64,000 nt of DNA, from the NCBI RefSeq assembly GCF_049800675.1, contig NZ_JBLOOT010000005.1:255849-319848 (forward strand). The letters are read 5' to 3'. A program made the translations under genes and the position numbers. Shown piece by piece: positions 46,148-54,460 of this stretch (its first letter is position 1; each line of letters starts with the position of its first letter). This DNA is from Cauispirillum nitrogeniifigens (lineage in GTDB: Bacteria > Pseudomonadota > Alphaproteobacteria > Rhodospirillales > Rhodospirillaceae). The notes beneath the pieces were generated by a model. That model saw only the letters and a list, made by a program, of their open reading frames with translations. It had not been told where the DNA came from and made no database searches.

Positions 46148-47005
46148 TCAGTCGGCGACGAAATCCAGGCCGATGTCCAGGCTGCGGGCGCCGTGGGTGA
46201 GGAAGCCGAGGCTGACGAGGTCGACGCCGGTGGCGGCGATGTCGGCCAGGTTGTCCAGGGTGATGCCGCCCGAGGCCTCGGTGGTCATGCGGCCGGCGAC
46301 CAGGCCGACGGCCTGGCGCAGGGTGTCCGGCCCCATGTTGTCCAGCAGCACCGCGTCGGCGCCGACCCGGAGCAGTTCCTCAAGCTGGTCGAGGGTGTCG
46401 ACCTCGACCTCGATCTTGACCATGTGGCCGACGGCGGCCTTGGCGCGGCGCACGGCTTCGGTGATGGAGCCGGCCACCGTGATGTGGTTGTCCTTGATCA
46501 GGATGCCGTCATCCAGGCCGAAGCGGTGGTTGGCGCCGCCGCCGACGCGCACGGCGTACTTTTCCAGCACGCGCAGGCCCGGCGTGGTCTTGCGGGTGCA
46601 GGCGACGCGGGTGCCGAAGGGCGCGGCCTTTTCCACGCAGGCCGCGGTCAGGGTGGCGATGCCCGACAGGCGGCCGAGCAGATTCAGGGCCACGCGCTCG
46701 CCGGTCAGCACGGCGCGGGCGGAGCCGCTGACCACCGCGACGGTGGTGTTGGGGCCGACGGTGGCACCGTCCTCCACGCGGGCGGTGAAGGAGACGCTGG
46801 GATCGATCATGGCGAAGACCTGGCGGGCCAGTTCCACGCCGCACACCCGGCCCGGCGAGCGGAGCTGCATCTCCGCCCGGCAGCCCAGGCCCGGCGGGGC
46901 GATGGCGTCGGTGGTGATGTCGCCGGCACGCCCCATGTCCTCGCGCAGGGCCTCGCGCAGGAAGGGCTCGATGAGGAGCGGGTGGGGCATGGACAGGGCG
47001 GTCAT
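46148..47005 (-). CDS. nadC: Nicotinate-nucleotide pyrophosphorylase (carboxylating)
   Basis: Converts quinolinate and PRPP to nicotinate mononucleotide, the third step of de novo NAD synthesis. The 285-residue protein shows the N-terminal EDMGRAGDITTDAI near residues 19-32, the PRPP-binding LLGRLSGIATLTA near 109-121, RKTTPGLRVLEKYAV near 138-152 and GGANHRFGLDDGILIKDNH near 155-173. The C-terminal EASGGITLDNLADIAATGVD near 243-262 completes the phosphate-binding site. It starts right after the nadB stop, so nadA, nadB and nadC form one operon. Confidence 0.97.
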   Translation of the reverse strand: MTALSMPHPLLIEPFLREALREDMGRAGDITTDAIAPPGLGCRAEMQLRSPGRVCGVELARQVFAMIDPSVSFTARVEDGATVGPNTTVAVVSGSARAVLTGERVALNLLGRLSGIATLTAACVEKAAPFGTRVACTRKTTPGLRVLEKYAVRVGGGANHRFGLDDGILIKDNHITVAGSITEAVRRAKAAVGHMVKIEVEVDTLDQLEELLRVGADAVLLDNMGPDTLRQAVGLVAGRMTTEASGGITLDNLADIAATGVDLVSLGFLTHGARSLDIGLDFVAD

Positions 47006-48655
47006 CTACTGCTGGCTCCCGTAGGCAAGGGCGTCGTGCGGGGCGGTGAGCCCCAGGGCGGGTTCAAGATCGGACAGGGTGAGGCGCTGGCGCTGGCCCT
47101 CCGCGCCGATGGGGCGGGGATGGTCCAGGCGGCAGTGGGCGCCACGGCTTTCGCGGCGGGCCGCGGCAAAGGCGGTGACAAGGCGGGCGACCAGCAGCAG
47201 GTTGCGGGCCTCCGCCCAGGCACGAACGTCGTCGCTTTCGGGGTCGCCTTCGGGCGCCGTGTCCAGGCGCTCGGCCAGGGCGGCGAGGTCGGCGGCGGCG
47301 GCGCGCAGGCCGGCGGCCTCTCGTACCAACCCGACGTGGCGGGCCATGATGCCGCGCAAGGTGGTCGTCAGGCCGTCCACGGCGACGGGGGCCGGGATGT
47401 CCACCGGCCGGGCGGCGGTGCGGTGCAGGCCGGCAGGCTCCGCCCCGCGCAGCCCCTGCCCCACGGCCGAGGCCGTGCGGCGGCCGACCACCACGGCTTC
47501 CAGCAGCGAGTTGCTGGCCAGCCGGTTGGCGCCGTGCAGGCCGGTGCAGGCAACCTCGCCACAGGCATAGAGGCCGGGCAGGCTGGTGCGGCCATCGGCA
47601 TCGGCGACCACGCCGCCCATGTGGTAGTGCGCGGCCGGCACCACCGGCACCGGCGCAGCCAGCGGATCGAGGCCGTGCGCCGCGCAGGTCGCCATGACCT
47701 GCGGGAAGGCGTCCACGCCCTTGGCCGCCAGGGCCGGGCGCAGGTCGAGGAACACCGGCTGCCCGGCGGCCACCCGCAAGCCCACGGCGCGGGCCACCAC
47801 GTCGCGCGGGGCGAGGTCGGCCAGCGGATGTTCGGCGGCCATGAACGCCGTGCCGGCGGCGTCGCGCAGGATGGCGCCGGCGCCGCGCAGGGCCTCGGTC
47901 AGCAGGGGGCGCTTGCCTTCGTCGGGGTTGCCGACGGCGAGGGCGGTGGGGTGGAACTGCATGAATTCCAGGTCGCCCAGCAGGGCACCGGCGCGGGCGG
48001 CCATGGCCAGGCCGTCGCCGGTGGCCTCCGCCGGGTTGGTGGTGTCGCGCCACGCCATGCCGATGCCGCCGGTGGCCAGCACCACGGCGGCGCCGGTGAT
48101 GTCCTCCCAGCCCTGCGGGCCGTGCACGGTGACGCCGCGCACCACGCCGTTCTCGACGATCAGGTCCACCGCCGTCAGGCCGGCCCGCACGCTGATGCTG
48201 GGACAGTCCAGCACGCGGCGGACCAGGGTTTCCGACAGCATCCGCCCGGTCTGGTCGCCGCCGGCATGGACGATGCGGTGGCGGCCGTGGGCGGCCTCGC
48301 GCCCCAGGCTCAGGGTGCCGTCGGCGGCGCGGTCGAAGGGCACGCCGTGGGCGGCCAGGGCGTCGATGGCGGTCGGCCCTTCGGCGGCCAGCAGGGCGGC
48401 CACGGCGCGGTCCACAAGGCCGGCGCCGGCCTCCACCGTGTCGGCGGCATGGTCGGCGGCGCTGTCCCCGGCCCCCACGGCGGCGGCAATGCCGCCCTGC
48501 GCCCAGGGGGTCGAGCCGCTGCCCAGTTCGGCGGTCTTGGTCACCAGGATGACCGGGCGCGGCGCCAGGGCCAGGGCGCAGGACAGGCCGGCGGCCCCGG
48601 AGCCGACGACGATCACCGGGTCGGCGGTGTTGGTGTGCAGGGAAACGACGGACAT
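47006..48655 (-). CDS. nadB: L-aspartate oxidase
   Basis: Oxidises L-aspartate to iminoaspartate, the first step of de novo NAD synthesis. The 549-residue flavoprotein has VIVVGSGAAGLSCALAL near residues 13-29, SSTPWAQGGIAAAVG-like GSTPWAQGGIAAAVG near 47-61, and REAAHGRHRIVHAGGDQTG near 118-136. The FAD/active-site loop AHYHMGGVVADADGRTSLPG near 337-356 and GANRLASNSLLEAVVVGRR near 374-392 are also clear. It lies between nadA (28-base gap) and nadC (no gap). Confidence 0.97.
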   Translation of the reverse strand: MSVVSLHTNTADPVIVVGSGAAGLSCALALAPRPVILVTKTAELGSGSTPWAQGGIAAAVGAGDSAADHAADTVEAGAGLVDRAVAALLAAEGPTAIDALAAHGVPFDRAADGTLSLGREAAHGRHRIVHAGGDQTGRMLSETLVRRVLDCPSISVRAGLTAVDLIVENGVVRGVTVHGPQGWEDITGAAVVLATGGIGMAWRDTTNPAEATGDGLAMAARAGALLGDLEFMQFHPTALAVGNPDEGKRPLLTEALRGAGAILRDAAGTAFMAAEHPLADLAPRDVVARAVGLRVAAGQPVFLDLRPALAAKGVDAFPQVMATCAAHGLDPLAAPVPVVPAAHYHMGGVVADADGRTSLPGLYACGEVACTGLHGANRLASNSLLEAVVVGRRTASAVGQGLRGAEPAGLHRTAARPVDIPAPVAVDGLTTTLRGIMARHVGLVREAAGLRAAAADLAALAERLDTAPEGDPESDDVRAWAEARNLLLVARLVTAFAAARRESRGAHCRLDHPRPIGAEGQRQRLTLSDLEPALGLTAPHDALAYGSQQ

Positions 48656-48683
48656 GGGCCGTCCTCCGCTTGGGAACCCGTGT

Positions 48684-49712
48684 TTACTCGGCCGCCACCA
48701 CGATGGGGGCGTTGCGCTTGACGGTGAGCATGCGTTCCACGGCCTGACGGGCGCGCGGAATGATCGCCGGGTCGATCTCCACCTTCGGCTCCAGGGTCTG
48801 GAGCGCCCGCAGGATGTTGTCCAGCGTGATGCGCTTCATGTGCGGGCACATGTGGCAGGTGCGCACGAACTCGGTCTTCGGCGCCTGGGCGATCAGGTTG
48901 TCGCCCATGGAGCATTCGGTGACCAGCAGCACGCGCTTGGGCGCGGCCTCGGCCACGAAGTCGGCCATCTGCGCCGTGGAGCCGGCGAAGTCGGCGGCGG
49001 CGATGACCTCCTCCGGGCATTCCGGGTGGGCGATGACGGTGATGTCGCCGTCATAGCTGGCGCGGATGTCGGCGATGTCGGCGGCGGTGTACTGCTCGTG
49101 CACCTCGCAGGCGCCGTCATAGGCGATGATCTTGACCTTGGTCTTGGACTGCACATAGGCCGCCAGGTAGCGGTCGGGCGCCATGATGACCTGCGGCACG
49201 CCCAGGCTTTCGACCACCTCCACCGCGTTGCCGGAGGTGCAGCAGATGTCGGCCTCGGCCTTCACCTCGGCGGAGGTGTTGACGTAGACGACGATTGGCA
49301 CGCCCGGATACTTGGCGCGCAGAGCCTTCATGTCCTCGGCCGTGATCGACTCGGACAGCGAGCAGCCGGCCGCCATGTCGGGCATCAGGACGGTCTTTTC
49401 CGGGCTGAGGACCTTGGCCGTCTCGGCCATGAAATGCACGCCGGCCATGACGATGACCTCGGCATCCGTCTCCGCGCCCTTGCGGGCCAGGGCCAGCGAG
49501 TCGCCGACCACGTCGGCGACGCCGTGGAAGATCTCCGGCCGCATGTAGTTGTGGGCCAGGATGACGGCGTTGCGCTCGCGCTTCAGGCGGTTGATCTCGT
49601 CGATGACGGGGGCCAGCAGCGGCCACTCCACGGCGGTCACGCTGGCGCGCACCTTGTCGAAGATGGGCGCGGTGCGCTCGGCGACGGCGGGCGTGTAGGT
49701 CAGCTCGGTCAT
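48684..49712 (-). CDS. nadA: Quinolinate synthase
   Basis: Condenses iminoaspartate with dihydroxyacetone phosphate to quinolinate, using a 4Fe-4S cluster. The 342-residue protein has the three cluster Cys regions: MAAGCSLSES near residues 112-121, ADICCTSGNAVEVVES near 155-170, and CHMCPHMKRITL near 285-296. ILAHNYMRPEIFHGVADVVG near residues 54-73 is the conserved N-terminal block. It is the first gene of nadABC. Two TGCTC-N5-GAGCA palindromes lie 65-103 bases upstream of its start and probably control the operon. Confidence 0.97.
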   Translation of the reverse strand: MTELTYTPAVAERTAPIFDKVRASVTAVEWPLLAPVIDEINRLKRERNAVILAHNYMRPEIFHGVADVVGDSLALARKGAETDAEVIVMAGVHFMAETAKVLSPEKTVLMPDMAAGCSLSESITAEDMKALRAKYPGVPIVVYVNTSAEVKAEADICCTSGNAVEVVESLGVPQVIMAPDRYLAAYVQSKTKVKIIAYDGACEVHEQYTAADIADIRASYDGDITVIAHPECPEEVIAAADFAGSTAQMADFVAEAAPKRVLLVTECSMGDNLIAQAPKTEFVRTCHMCPHMKRITLDNILRALQTLEPKVEIDPAIIPRARQAVERMLTVKRNAPIVVAAE

Positions 49713-49776
49713 GCGTGATCCCCTGGGAAAAGGATGACGGGTCCGGGATTTATGCTCAGGCGGAGGGTGGTTTTTG

Positions 49777-49791
49777 TGCTCTGTCTGAGCA
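49777..49791. promoter_or_regulatory. Probable nadABC operator, palindrome 1
   Basis: A perfect TGCTC-N5-GAGCA palindrome, 65 bases upstream of nadA. A half-site TGCTC lies further down at 49753-49757. Together with the second palindrome it overlaps the likely promoter region, as expected of a repressor site. The regulator is not in the window; an alphaproteobacterial NAD repressor (NadQ type) is a guess. Confidence 0.6.
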
Positions 49792-49800
49792 TATTGTTAA

Positions 49801-49815
49801 TGCTCTTATAGAGCA
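49801..49815. promoter_or_regulatory. Probable nadABC operator, palindrome 2
   Basis: A second perfect TGCTC-N5-GAGCA palindrome whose centre is 24 bases from that of the first, so both sites lie on nearly the same helical face (about two turns plus). On the minus strand TTGTGC (49818-49813) could be the -35 box, partly inside this palindrome. Confidence 0.6.
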
Positions 49816-49933
49816 CAAACCGCGCCGCCGCAAGGCCGGAGTCACGGCGCCGCCAAGGATCATTTGAAAATGCCGGGCGAAGGCCCCACCATGGCGATGG
49901 TTTCACCCCCCCCCTGCCCGGAGAACGCCCCGC

Positions 49934-50296
49934 ATGGAACAGCCCCCGCTTCCCAGCACCGCCGAGGATGAGCGCGTCCGCACCATGGTCCTGGTGAGCT
50001 ATGTCCTGATGGGCGTCGGCCTGTTCGTGGGCATCACGTCCCTGGTCGCCGTCATCATCTGCCACCTCAAGCGCGAGGAGGCCACGGCGACCATCTACGA
50101 AAGCCACTACACCTGGCTCATCCGCACCTTCTGGTGGAGCCTGCTGGGCTTCGTGGTGGCCGCCGTCACCATGTGGATCGGCGTCGGCCTGCTGGTCTAC
50201 GGGGTGGTGTGGGTGTGGGTGCTCTACCGCGTGATCAAGGGCTTCCTGGCCTTCAACGACCGCCGGCCCATCCCCGACGCGCAGGCGTGGGTGTAG
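49934..50296 (+). CDS. DUF4870-type small membrane protein
   Basis: A 120-residue inner-membrane protein with three helices: about residues 22-44 (MGVGLFVGITSLVAVIICH region), 65-82 and 84-104. Between the first two lies YESHYTWLIRTFWWSLLG, which matches the conserved SHxxxxIRTFW segment of DUF4870 proteins, a small membrane family of unknown function. A GGAG site lies about 13 bases before the ATG. It diverges from nadA across a 221-base gap that also holds the nad operators and a run of nine C. Confidence 0.82.
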   Translation: MEQPPLPSTAEDERVRTMVLVSYVLMGVGLFVGITSLVAVIICHLKREEATATIYESHYTWLIRTFWWSLLGFVVAAVTMWIGVGLLVYGVVWVWVLYRVIKGFLAFNDRRPIPDAQAWV

Positions 50297-50350
50297 GCGC
50301 GCAGGAAGCCGAAGCAACAGCGGCGGGCGGAGCATCCCGCTCCGGCCGCG

Positions 50351-50839
50351 TCAGGCCTTGGCGTTGTGCGGATTGGGCGGGGCGTGGAACACCGGCTTGG
50401 CGCGGGTCGGCCCCTTGTGGTGGACGCCGCCGGTGAGCATGATCGTCTCCTGGAGGCGCTGGTAGGCCTTGCGCCACTCGTCCTCGGCCCCCAGGGAGCA
50501 GGCCTTGGAGTAGTACTTGCGGGCGTCGGCCAGCTTCACGCCGCGCTCCTGCATGTTCTCCTCGGCGGCGAGGCGCGCGGCCTCGTGCAGGATCTTGTCG
50601 GCGGTGCGCATGTTGGCGTTGCATTGCAGCCGCCGCGCCGCCTTGAACGCCTTCTGGTTGAAGTCGAAGGGCAGGTACTTATCGTCCTTGCAGCGGGTCT
50701 TGACCATCTCGGCCAGACGCTCCGCGTCCTCGGGACTGGCAGCCTGCATCTTGTGGAGAAGGTCGGTCACCAGCCGCTTGGACTGGGCGATCATGGCTTC
50801 CTTCTGAAGCTCCGCGTCGCTCTTGCCGAATCCGAACAT
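50351..50839 (-). CDS. Conserved-looking alpha-helical protein of unknown function
   Basis: A 162-residue cytoplasmic protein, almost all alpha-helical and rich in Lys, Ala and Glu (DLLHKMQAASPEDAERLAEM near residues 25-44; ADARKYYSKACSLGAEDEWR near 102-121). The AxxYYxxAxxLGxxxxW pattern is TPR-like. The C-terminus is disordered and Pro-rich. No family is recognised. It converges on the DUF4870-type gene. The ATG at 50839 is favoured over an upstream in-frame ATG because the protein then starts with an ordered segment. Confidence 0.65.
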   Translation of the reverse strand: MFGFGKSDAELQKEAMIAQSKRLVTDLLHKMQAASPEDAERLAEMVKTRCKDDKYLPFDFNQKAFKAARRLQCNANMRTADKILHEAARLAAEENMQERGVKLADARKYYSKACSLGAEDEWRKAYQRLQETIMLTGGVHHKGPTRAKPVFHAPPNPHNAKA

Positions 50840-50964
50840 GGCCGCCTCCCGCCCGTTCGTGGCGCTTGGGGCATTTTGCCCGCGCTTCACGTTCGGACTA
50901 TCCTACCCGACAAAGGGCGTAGGTTCAACGACGGTGGGGTCTTACGCCAGCGGGCGGGGCCTGT

Positions 50965-51318
50965 TCAGCCGAAGAACTGCGCGTAGCGATCAGCCTTGAA
51001 GCCGATCTCCAGACGGTCGCCGGCCTCCAGGACGGGGCGCTTGATCATGGACGGCTGGGCGAGCATCAGGGCGATGGCCTTGTCCTGGTCGAGGCCCTGG
51101 CGCGCCTCCTCGGGCAGCTTGCGGAAGGTGGTCCCGGCCCGGTTGAGCACCACATCCCACCCGGCGGCGGCGCACCAGCGCTCCAGCATGTCGCGGGTCA
51201 CGCCCTGGGTCTTGTAGTCGTGGAAGGTATAGGCGACGCCATGAGCGTCCAGCCACACGCGGGCCTTCTTCATGGTGTCGCAGGCCTTGATGCCGTGCAG
51301 GGTGGGGGTGGTGGGCAC
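50965..51318 (-). CDS. ArsC/Spx-family reductase-like protein (YffB type)
   Basis: A 117-residue thioredoxin-fold protein. LHGIKACDTMKKARVWLDAH near residues 7-26 is the signature of the ArsC/YffB family, with a single Cys in KACDTMKKA rather than CxxC. KRPVLEAGDRLEIGFKADRY near 94-113 closes the domain. The residue pattern fits YffB-like proteins, which bind glutathione and whose substrate is unknown, better than true arsenate reductases; no ars genes are nearby. The start is GTG. It diverges from the PrlF-like antitoxin gene across about 65 bases. Confidence 0.85.
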   Translation of the reverse strand: MPTTPTLHGIKACDTMKKARVWLDAHGVAYTFHDYKTQGVTRDMLERWCAAAGWDVVLNRAGTTFRKLPEEARQGLDQDKAIALMLAQPSMIKRPVLEAGDRLEIGFKADRYAQFFG

Positions 51319-51383
51319 GGGGGGGCTCCTGTTGCGCGGGACAGGTGATCATCCTACCATCATCGGGAAATGGAGGCGAAGCC

Positions 51384-51749
51384 ATGGCCATCACGAGCAA
51401 GCTGACCAGTCAGGCACAGGCCGTCGTCCCCCCGGCGGTGCGTGCGCACCTGGGCGTCGGCCCAGGGGACGAAGTCGAATACGACCTGAAGGACGGCTTC
51501 GTCATCCTGCGGCGCAAGGAGCCGACCCGCCCGGCCGGCGACGACCCGTTCGCGACATTCGGCGAATGGTCCTCGGCAGCGGACGCGGCGGCCTATGACG
51601 ACCCCAGCCTGAACGGCGCCGACGTGCCTTCTCAAGTGGAGCCGGCTACAAAAGGGGCCATCTTGGCAAAATTGCGAAGCTCCCCGCTGGGGGACAGCGG
51701 CTTCGACATTGAGCGTCCGCACGAAAAGGGCCGTTCCACCGACATCTGA
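51384..51749 (+). CDS. PrlF/AbrB-like antitoxin with an extra C-terminal tail, no toxin nearby
   Basis: A 121-residue protein. Residues 1-47 form an AbrB/MazE-type DNA-binding swap hairpin (ITSKLTSQAQAVVPPAVRAH near 3-22). DPFATFGEWSSAADAAAYDD near 54-73 is the PrlF segment that normally ends the antitoxin and contacts the YhaV toxin. Here the frame runs on for about 48 residues, ending in SPLGDSGFDIERPHEKGRST, a tail like that of VapB-type antitoxins. No toxin gene follows: guaA converges 72 bases on. A GGAGG site precedes the ATG. It may be an orphan or a fusion. Confidence 0.75.
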   Translation: MAITSKLTSQAQAVVPPAVRAHLGVGPGDEVEYDLKDGFVILRRKEPTRPAGDDPFATFGEWSSAADAAAYDDPSLNGADVPSQVEPATKGAILAKLRSSPLGDSGFDIERPHEKGRSTDI

Positions 51750-51769
51750 GACAGACGACTCACCGGGGT

Positions 51770-51790
51770 CCAGGGGCCACTGGCCCCTGG
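51770..51790. terminator. Stem-loop between the antitoxin gene and guaA
   Basis: CCAGGGGCC (51770-51778) pairs perfectly with GGCCCCTGG (51782-51790) around a 3-base loop, midway between two convergent stop codons. No T-run is present on either side, so intrinsic termination is uncertain. Confidence 0.45.
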
Positions 51791-51820
51791 CGGGGGCGGG
51801 CGGCGCCCGCGCTTACCCCC

Positions 51821-53374
51821 TTACTCCCACTCGATCGTCCCCGGCGGCTTGCTGGTGATGTCGTAGACCACCCGGTTGACCCCGCGCACTTCGTTCACAA
51901 TCCTGTTCGCCACGCGGGACAGGAACTCGTGGTCGAAGTGGTAGTAGTCGGCGGTCATGCCGTCGGTGGAGGTCACGGCGCGCAGGGCGAGCGCGTATTC
52001 ATAGGTGCGGTTGTCGCCCATGACGCCGACGGTCTGCACCGGCAGCAGCACCGCGAAGGCCTGCCAGATGGCGTCGTAGAGGCCGGCGTTGCGGATTTCT
52101 TCCAGGTAGATGCTGTCGGCCTTGCGCAGGATGTCGGCCTTTTCGCGGGTGATCGGCTGGCCGGGGATGCGGATGGCCAGGCCCGGTCCGGGGAACGGGT
52201 GGCGGCCGACCATTTCCTCGGGCAGGCCCAGTTCGCGCCCCAATGCCCGGACCTCGTCCTTGAACAGTTCGCGCAGGGGCTCGACGAGCTTCATGTTCAT
52301 GCGCTCGGGCAGGCCGCCGACGTTGTGGTGCGACTTGATGGTCACCGACGGGCCGCCGGTGAAGGACACCGACTCGATGACGTCGGGGTACAGCGTGCCC
52401 TGGGCCAGGAAGTCGGCGCCGCCGATCTTGCGGGCCTCGGCCTCGAAGACGTCGATGAAAGTCTTGCCGATGATCTTGCGCTTTTCCTCGGGGTCGGTCT
52501 TGTTGGCCAGCAGGCCGAGGAACAGGTCCGAGGCGTCGACGTGCACCAGATTGATGTTGAAGCGGTTGCGGAACACCTCGACGACCTGATCGGCCTCGCC
52601 GGAGCGCATCAGGCCGTGGTCGACGAACACGCAGGTAAGCTGGTCGCCGATAGCCTCGTGCACCAGCGCGGCGACGACGGAGCTGTCGACGCCGCCCGAC
52701 AGGCCGCAGATCACCTTGCCGCCGCCGACCTGGGCGCGGATCTTGGCGATCTCCCCCTCGCGGAAAGCGGCCATGGTCCAGTCGCCCGCACAGCCACAGA
52801 CGCGCTTGGTGAAGGCTTCCAGCAGGGCGTGGCCGTGCGGAGTATGGACGACCTCGGGGTGGAACTGCACGCCGTAGAACTTGCGGGCCTCGTCGGCGAT
52901 GGCGGCAAACGGCGCGCCCTCGGACTGGGCGACGACGGTGAAGCCGTCGGGCAGCGCGGTGACGCGGTCGCCGTGGCTCATCCACACCTGCTCGCGGGCG
53001 CCGGGGGTCCAGGTGCCCTGGAACAAGGCGCAGTCGGCCTTGACGTCGACGAAGGCGCGGCCGAACTCGCGGTGGTCGGAGCCTTCGACCTTGCCGCCGA
53101 GTTGGGCAACCATGGTCTGCTGGCCGTAGCAGATGCCCATCACCGGCAGGCCCATGGAGAACAGCTCCTGCGGCGCGCGCGGGGTGTCGGTGCCGGTCAC
53201 CGAGGCCGGGCCGCCCGACAGGATGACGCCCTTGGGATCGAAGGCGCGGATGGACGCCTCGGTCACCTTGTTGAAGGGGTGGATCTCGCAGTACACGCCG
53301 CTCTCGCGCACCCGGCGCGCGATGAGCTGGGTGACCTGGGAGCCGAAGTCGACGATCAGGATGCGGTCGGTCAT
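51821..53374 (-). CDS. guaA: GMP synthase (glutamine-hydrolysing)
   Basis: Converts XMP to GMP. The 517-residue protein has the class I glutamine amidotransferase domain (residues about 5-190: catalytic Cys in MGICYGQQ, His/Glu in FHPEVVHTPHG), the ATP-pyrophosphatase domain with the P-loop LSGGVDSSV near 225-233, and the C-terminal dimerisation domain ending VVYDITSKPPGTIEWE. ATG 53374 fits the family N-terminus MTDRILIVDFGSQ. guaB is not in the window. Confidence 0.98.
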   Translation of the reverse strand: MTDRILIVDFGSQVTQLIARRVRESGVYCEIHPFNKVTEASIRAFDPKGVILSGGPASVTGTDTPRAPQELFSMGLPVMGICYGQQTMVAQLGGKVEGSDHREFGRAFVDVKADCALFQGTWTPGAREQVWMSHGDRVTALPDGFTVVAQSEGAPFAAIADEARKFYGVQFHPEVVHTPHGHALLEAFTKRVCGCAGDWTMAAFREGEIAKIRAQVGGGKVICGLSGGVDSSVVAALVHEAIGDQLTCVFVDHGLMRSGEADQVVEVFRNRFNINLVHVDASDLFLGLLANKTDPEEKRKIIGKTFIDVFEAEARKIGGADFLAQGTLYPDVIESVSFTGGPSVTIKSHHNVGGLPERMNMKLVEPLRELFKDEVRALGRELGLPEEMVGRHPFPGPGLAIRIPGQPITREKADILRKADSIYLEEIRNAGLYDAIWQAFAVLLPVQTVGVMGDNRTYEYALALRAVTSTDGMTADYYHFDHEFLSRVANRIVNEVRGVNRVVYDITSKPPGTIEWE

Positions 53375-53527
53375 GGGCTGGGGCGCCTTCGATGCGGTGA
53401 AGGCCCCGGACATTAGCGCAAGGGGGGCGCGGGCGGAAGGATTAATGGTCGTCCGCGCCGGCTTGCGGCGCCTGGTGGCCGGGAGTAGCCTGAACGCCGC
53501 TTTCAACCCGTGTTCCGAGGCGGTGCC

Positions 53528-54460
53528 GTGGCCCCTTCCCCCTCCCCCGATGCCGCCCTGACACCGGGGCTTGTTCACCGCCTGTGGCGGGCCGGCGCCG
53601 TGCCGCCCGGCCGCTATGCCGAGGCGCTGGACATGGCCCGCGACGATGCCGCTTGGGCGCTGTGGGGGCGCCGCCTGCTGCTGGCCGTGGCGATGGGCCA
53701 GATCCTGGCGGCGGTGGTGTTCTTCTTCGCCTGGAACTGGGCCGACCTGCCGGGGCTGGTGAAGATCGCCCTGACCCTGGGCCTGACGGTGGCCTGCGCC
53801 CTGGCCTCCCGCCTGCGGCTGCGCGAGGCGGCGCGGCACGCGCTGCTGTTCGCCGCCGCCCTGCTGGTGGGCGTGACGCTGGCGGTCTACGGCCAGCACT
53901 TCCAGACCGGCGCCGATGCCTGGCAGTTGTTCGCCGGCTGGGCCGCCCTGCTGGTGCCGTGGGCGGCGACGCGCCGCAGCCCGGCGCTGTGGACCCTGTG
54001 GCTGGTGGTGGCGGAAGTCGCGCTGGGGTTCTTCCTGGACACCCTCGCCCCCGACGCGCTGCCGGTCGTCCTCCTGGCGCTGCTGCCGGCGCTGGCCGTG
54101 GTGGCCCATGACCTCGCCCCGGCGCAGGTTCCGCGCTGGATGGGCCTGATCGGGCTGACCGTCGTGCTGGCCCTCAGCGCCCCCCTCACGGTGCAGGCGG
54201 TGAGCCTCGCGGAGGACGGCATGGCATGGCGCTGGAGCGGGCCGCTGGTGCTGGCGGCGGCGACGGCGTACACCATGCTGCGCCTGTGGCAGGCGCAGCG
54301 CGACGTGGCGGCCCTGAGCCTGGCGGCCATGGCCGTGTGCGGTGCGCTGTCGGCCATCGTGATGATAGAAATCGACGAGTGGTTCCTCGGCAGCCTGGTG
54401 ACGGCGGCGCTGTTCGCCGGGGCCGCCCAGGGCATCAACAGCCTGAGGACCCGGACATGA
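53528..54460 (+). CDS. DUF2157 membrane protein
   Basis: A 310-residue inner-membrane protein with about eight helices. VHRLWRAGAVPPGRYAEAL near residues 16-34, followed by LLLAVAMGQILAAVVFFFAW near 48-67, fits the DUF2157 N-terminal module. Function is unknown. It forms a three-gene operon with DUF4401 and GDYxxLxY proteins through 4-base overlaps, a conserved trio. The start GTG 53528 is chosen for the GAGGCGG site just upstream; GTG 53510 would add six residues. Confidence 0.82.
   Translation: MAPSPSPDAALTPGLVHRLWRAGAVPPGRYAEALDMARDDAAWALWGRRLLLAVAMGQILAAVVFFFAWNWADLPGLVKIALTLGLTVACALASRLRLREAARHALLFAAALLVGVTLAVYGQHFQTGADAWQLFAGWAALLVPWAATRRSPALWTLWLVVAEVALGFFLDTLAPDALPVVLLALLPALAVVAHDLAPAQVPRWMGLIGLTVVLALSAPLTVQAVSLAEDGMAWRWSGPLVLAAATAYTMLRLWQAQRDVAALSLAAMAVCGALSAIVMIEIDEWFLGSLVTAALFAGAAQGINSLRTRT

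Noticed and set aside
44663..48721. A plus-strand open frame of more than 1,300 codons running antisense to the barrel protein, nadC and nadB genes
   Set aside because: It is a GC-rich antisense shadow with low-complexity His/Gly/Gln/Arg sequence and lies over clear nad genes on the other strand.
50965..51318. Calling the ArsC-like gene an arsenate reductase
   Set aside because: No ars operon, and the single-Cys KACDTMKKA pattern fits the YffB branch better.
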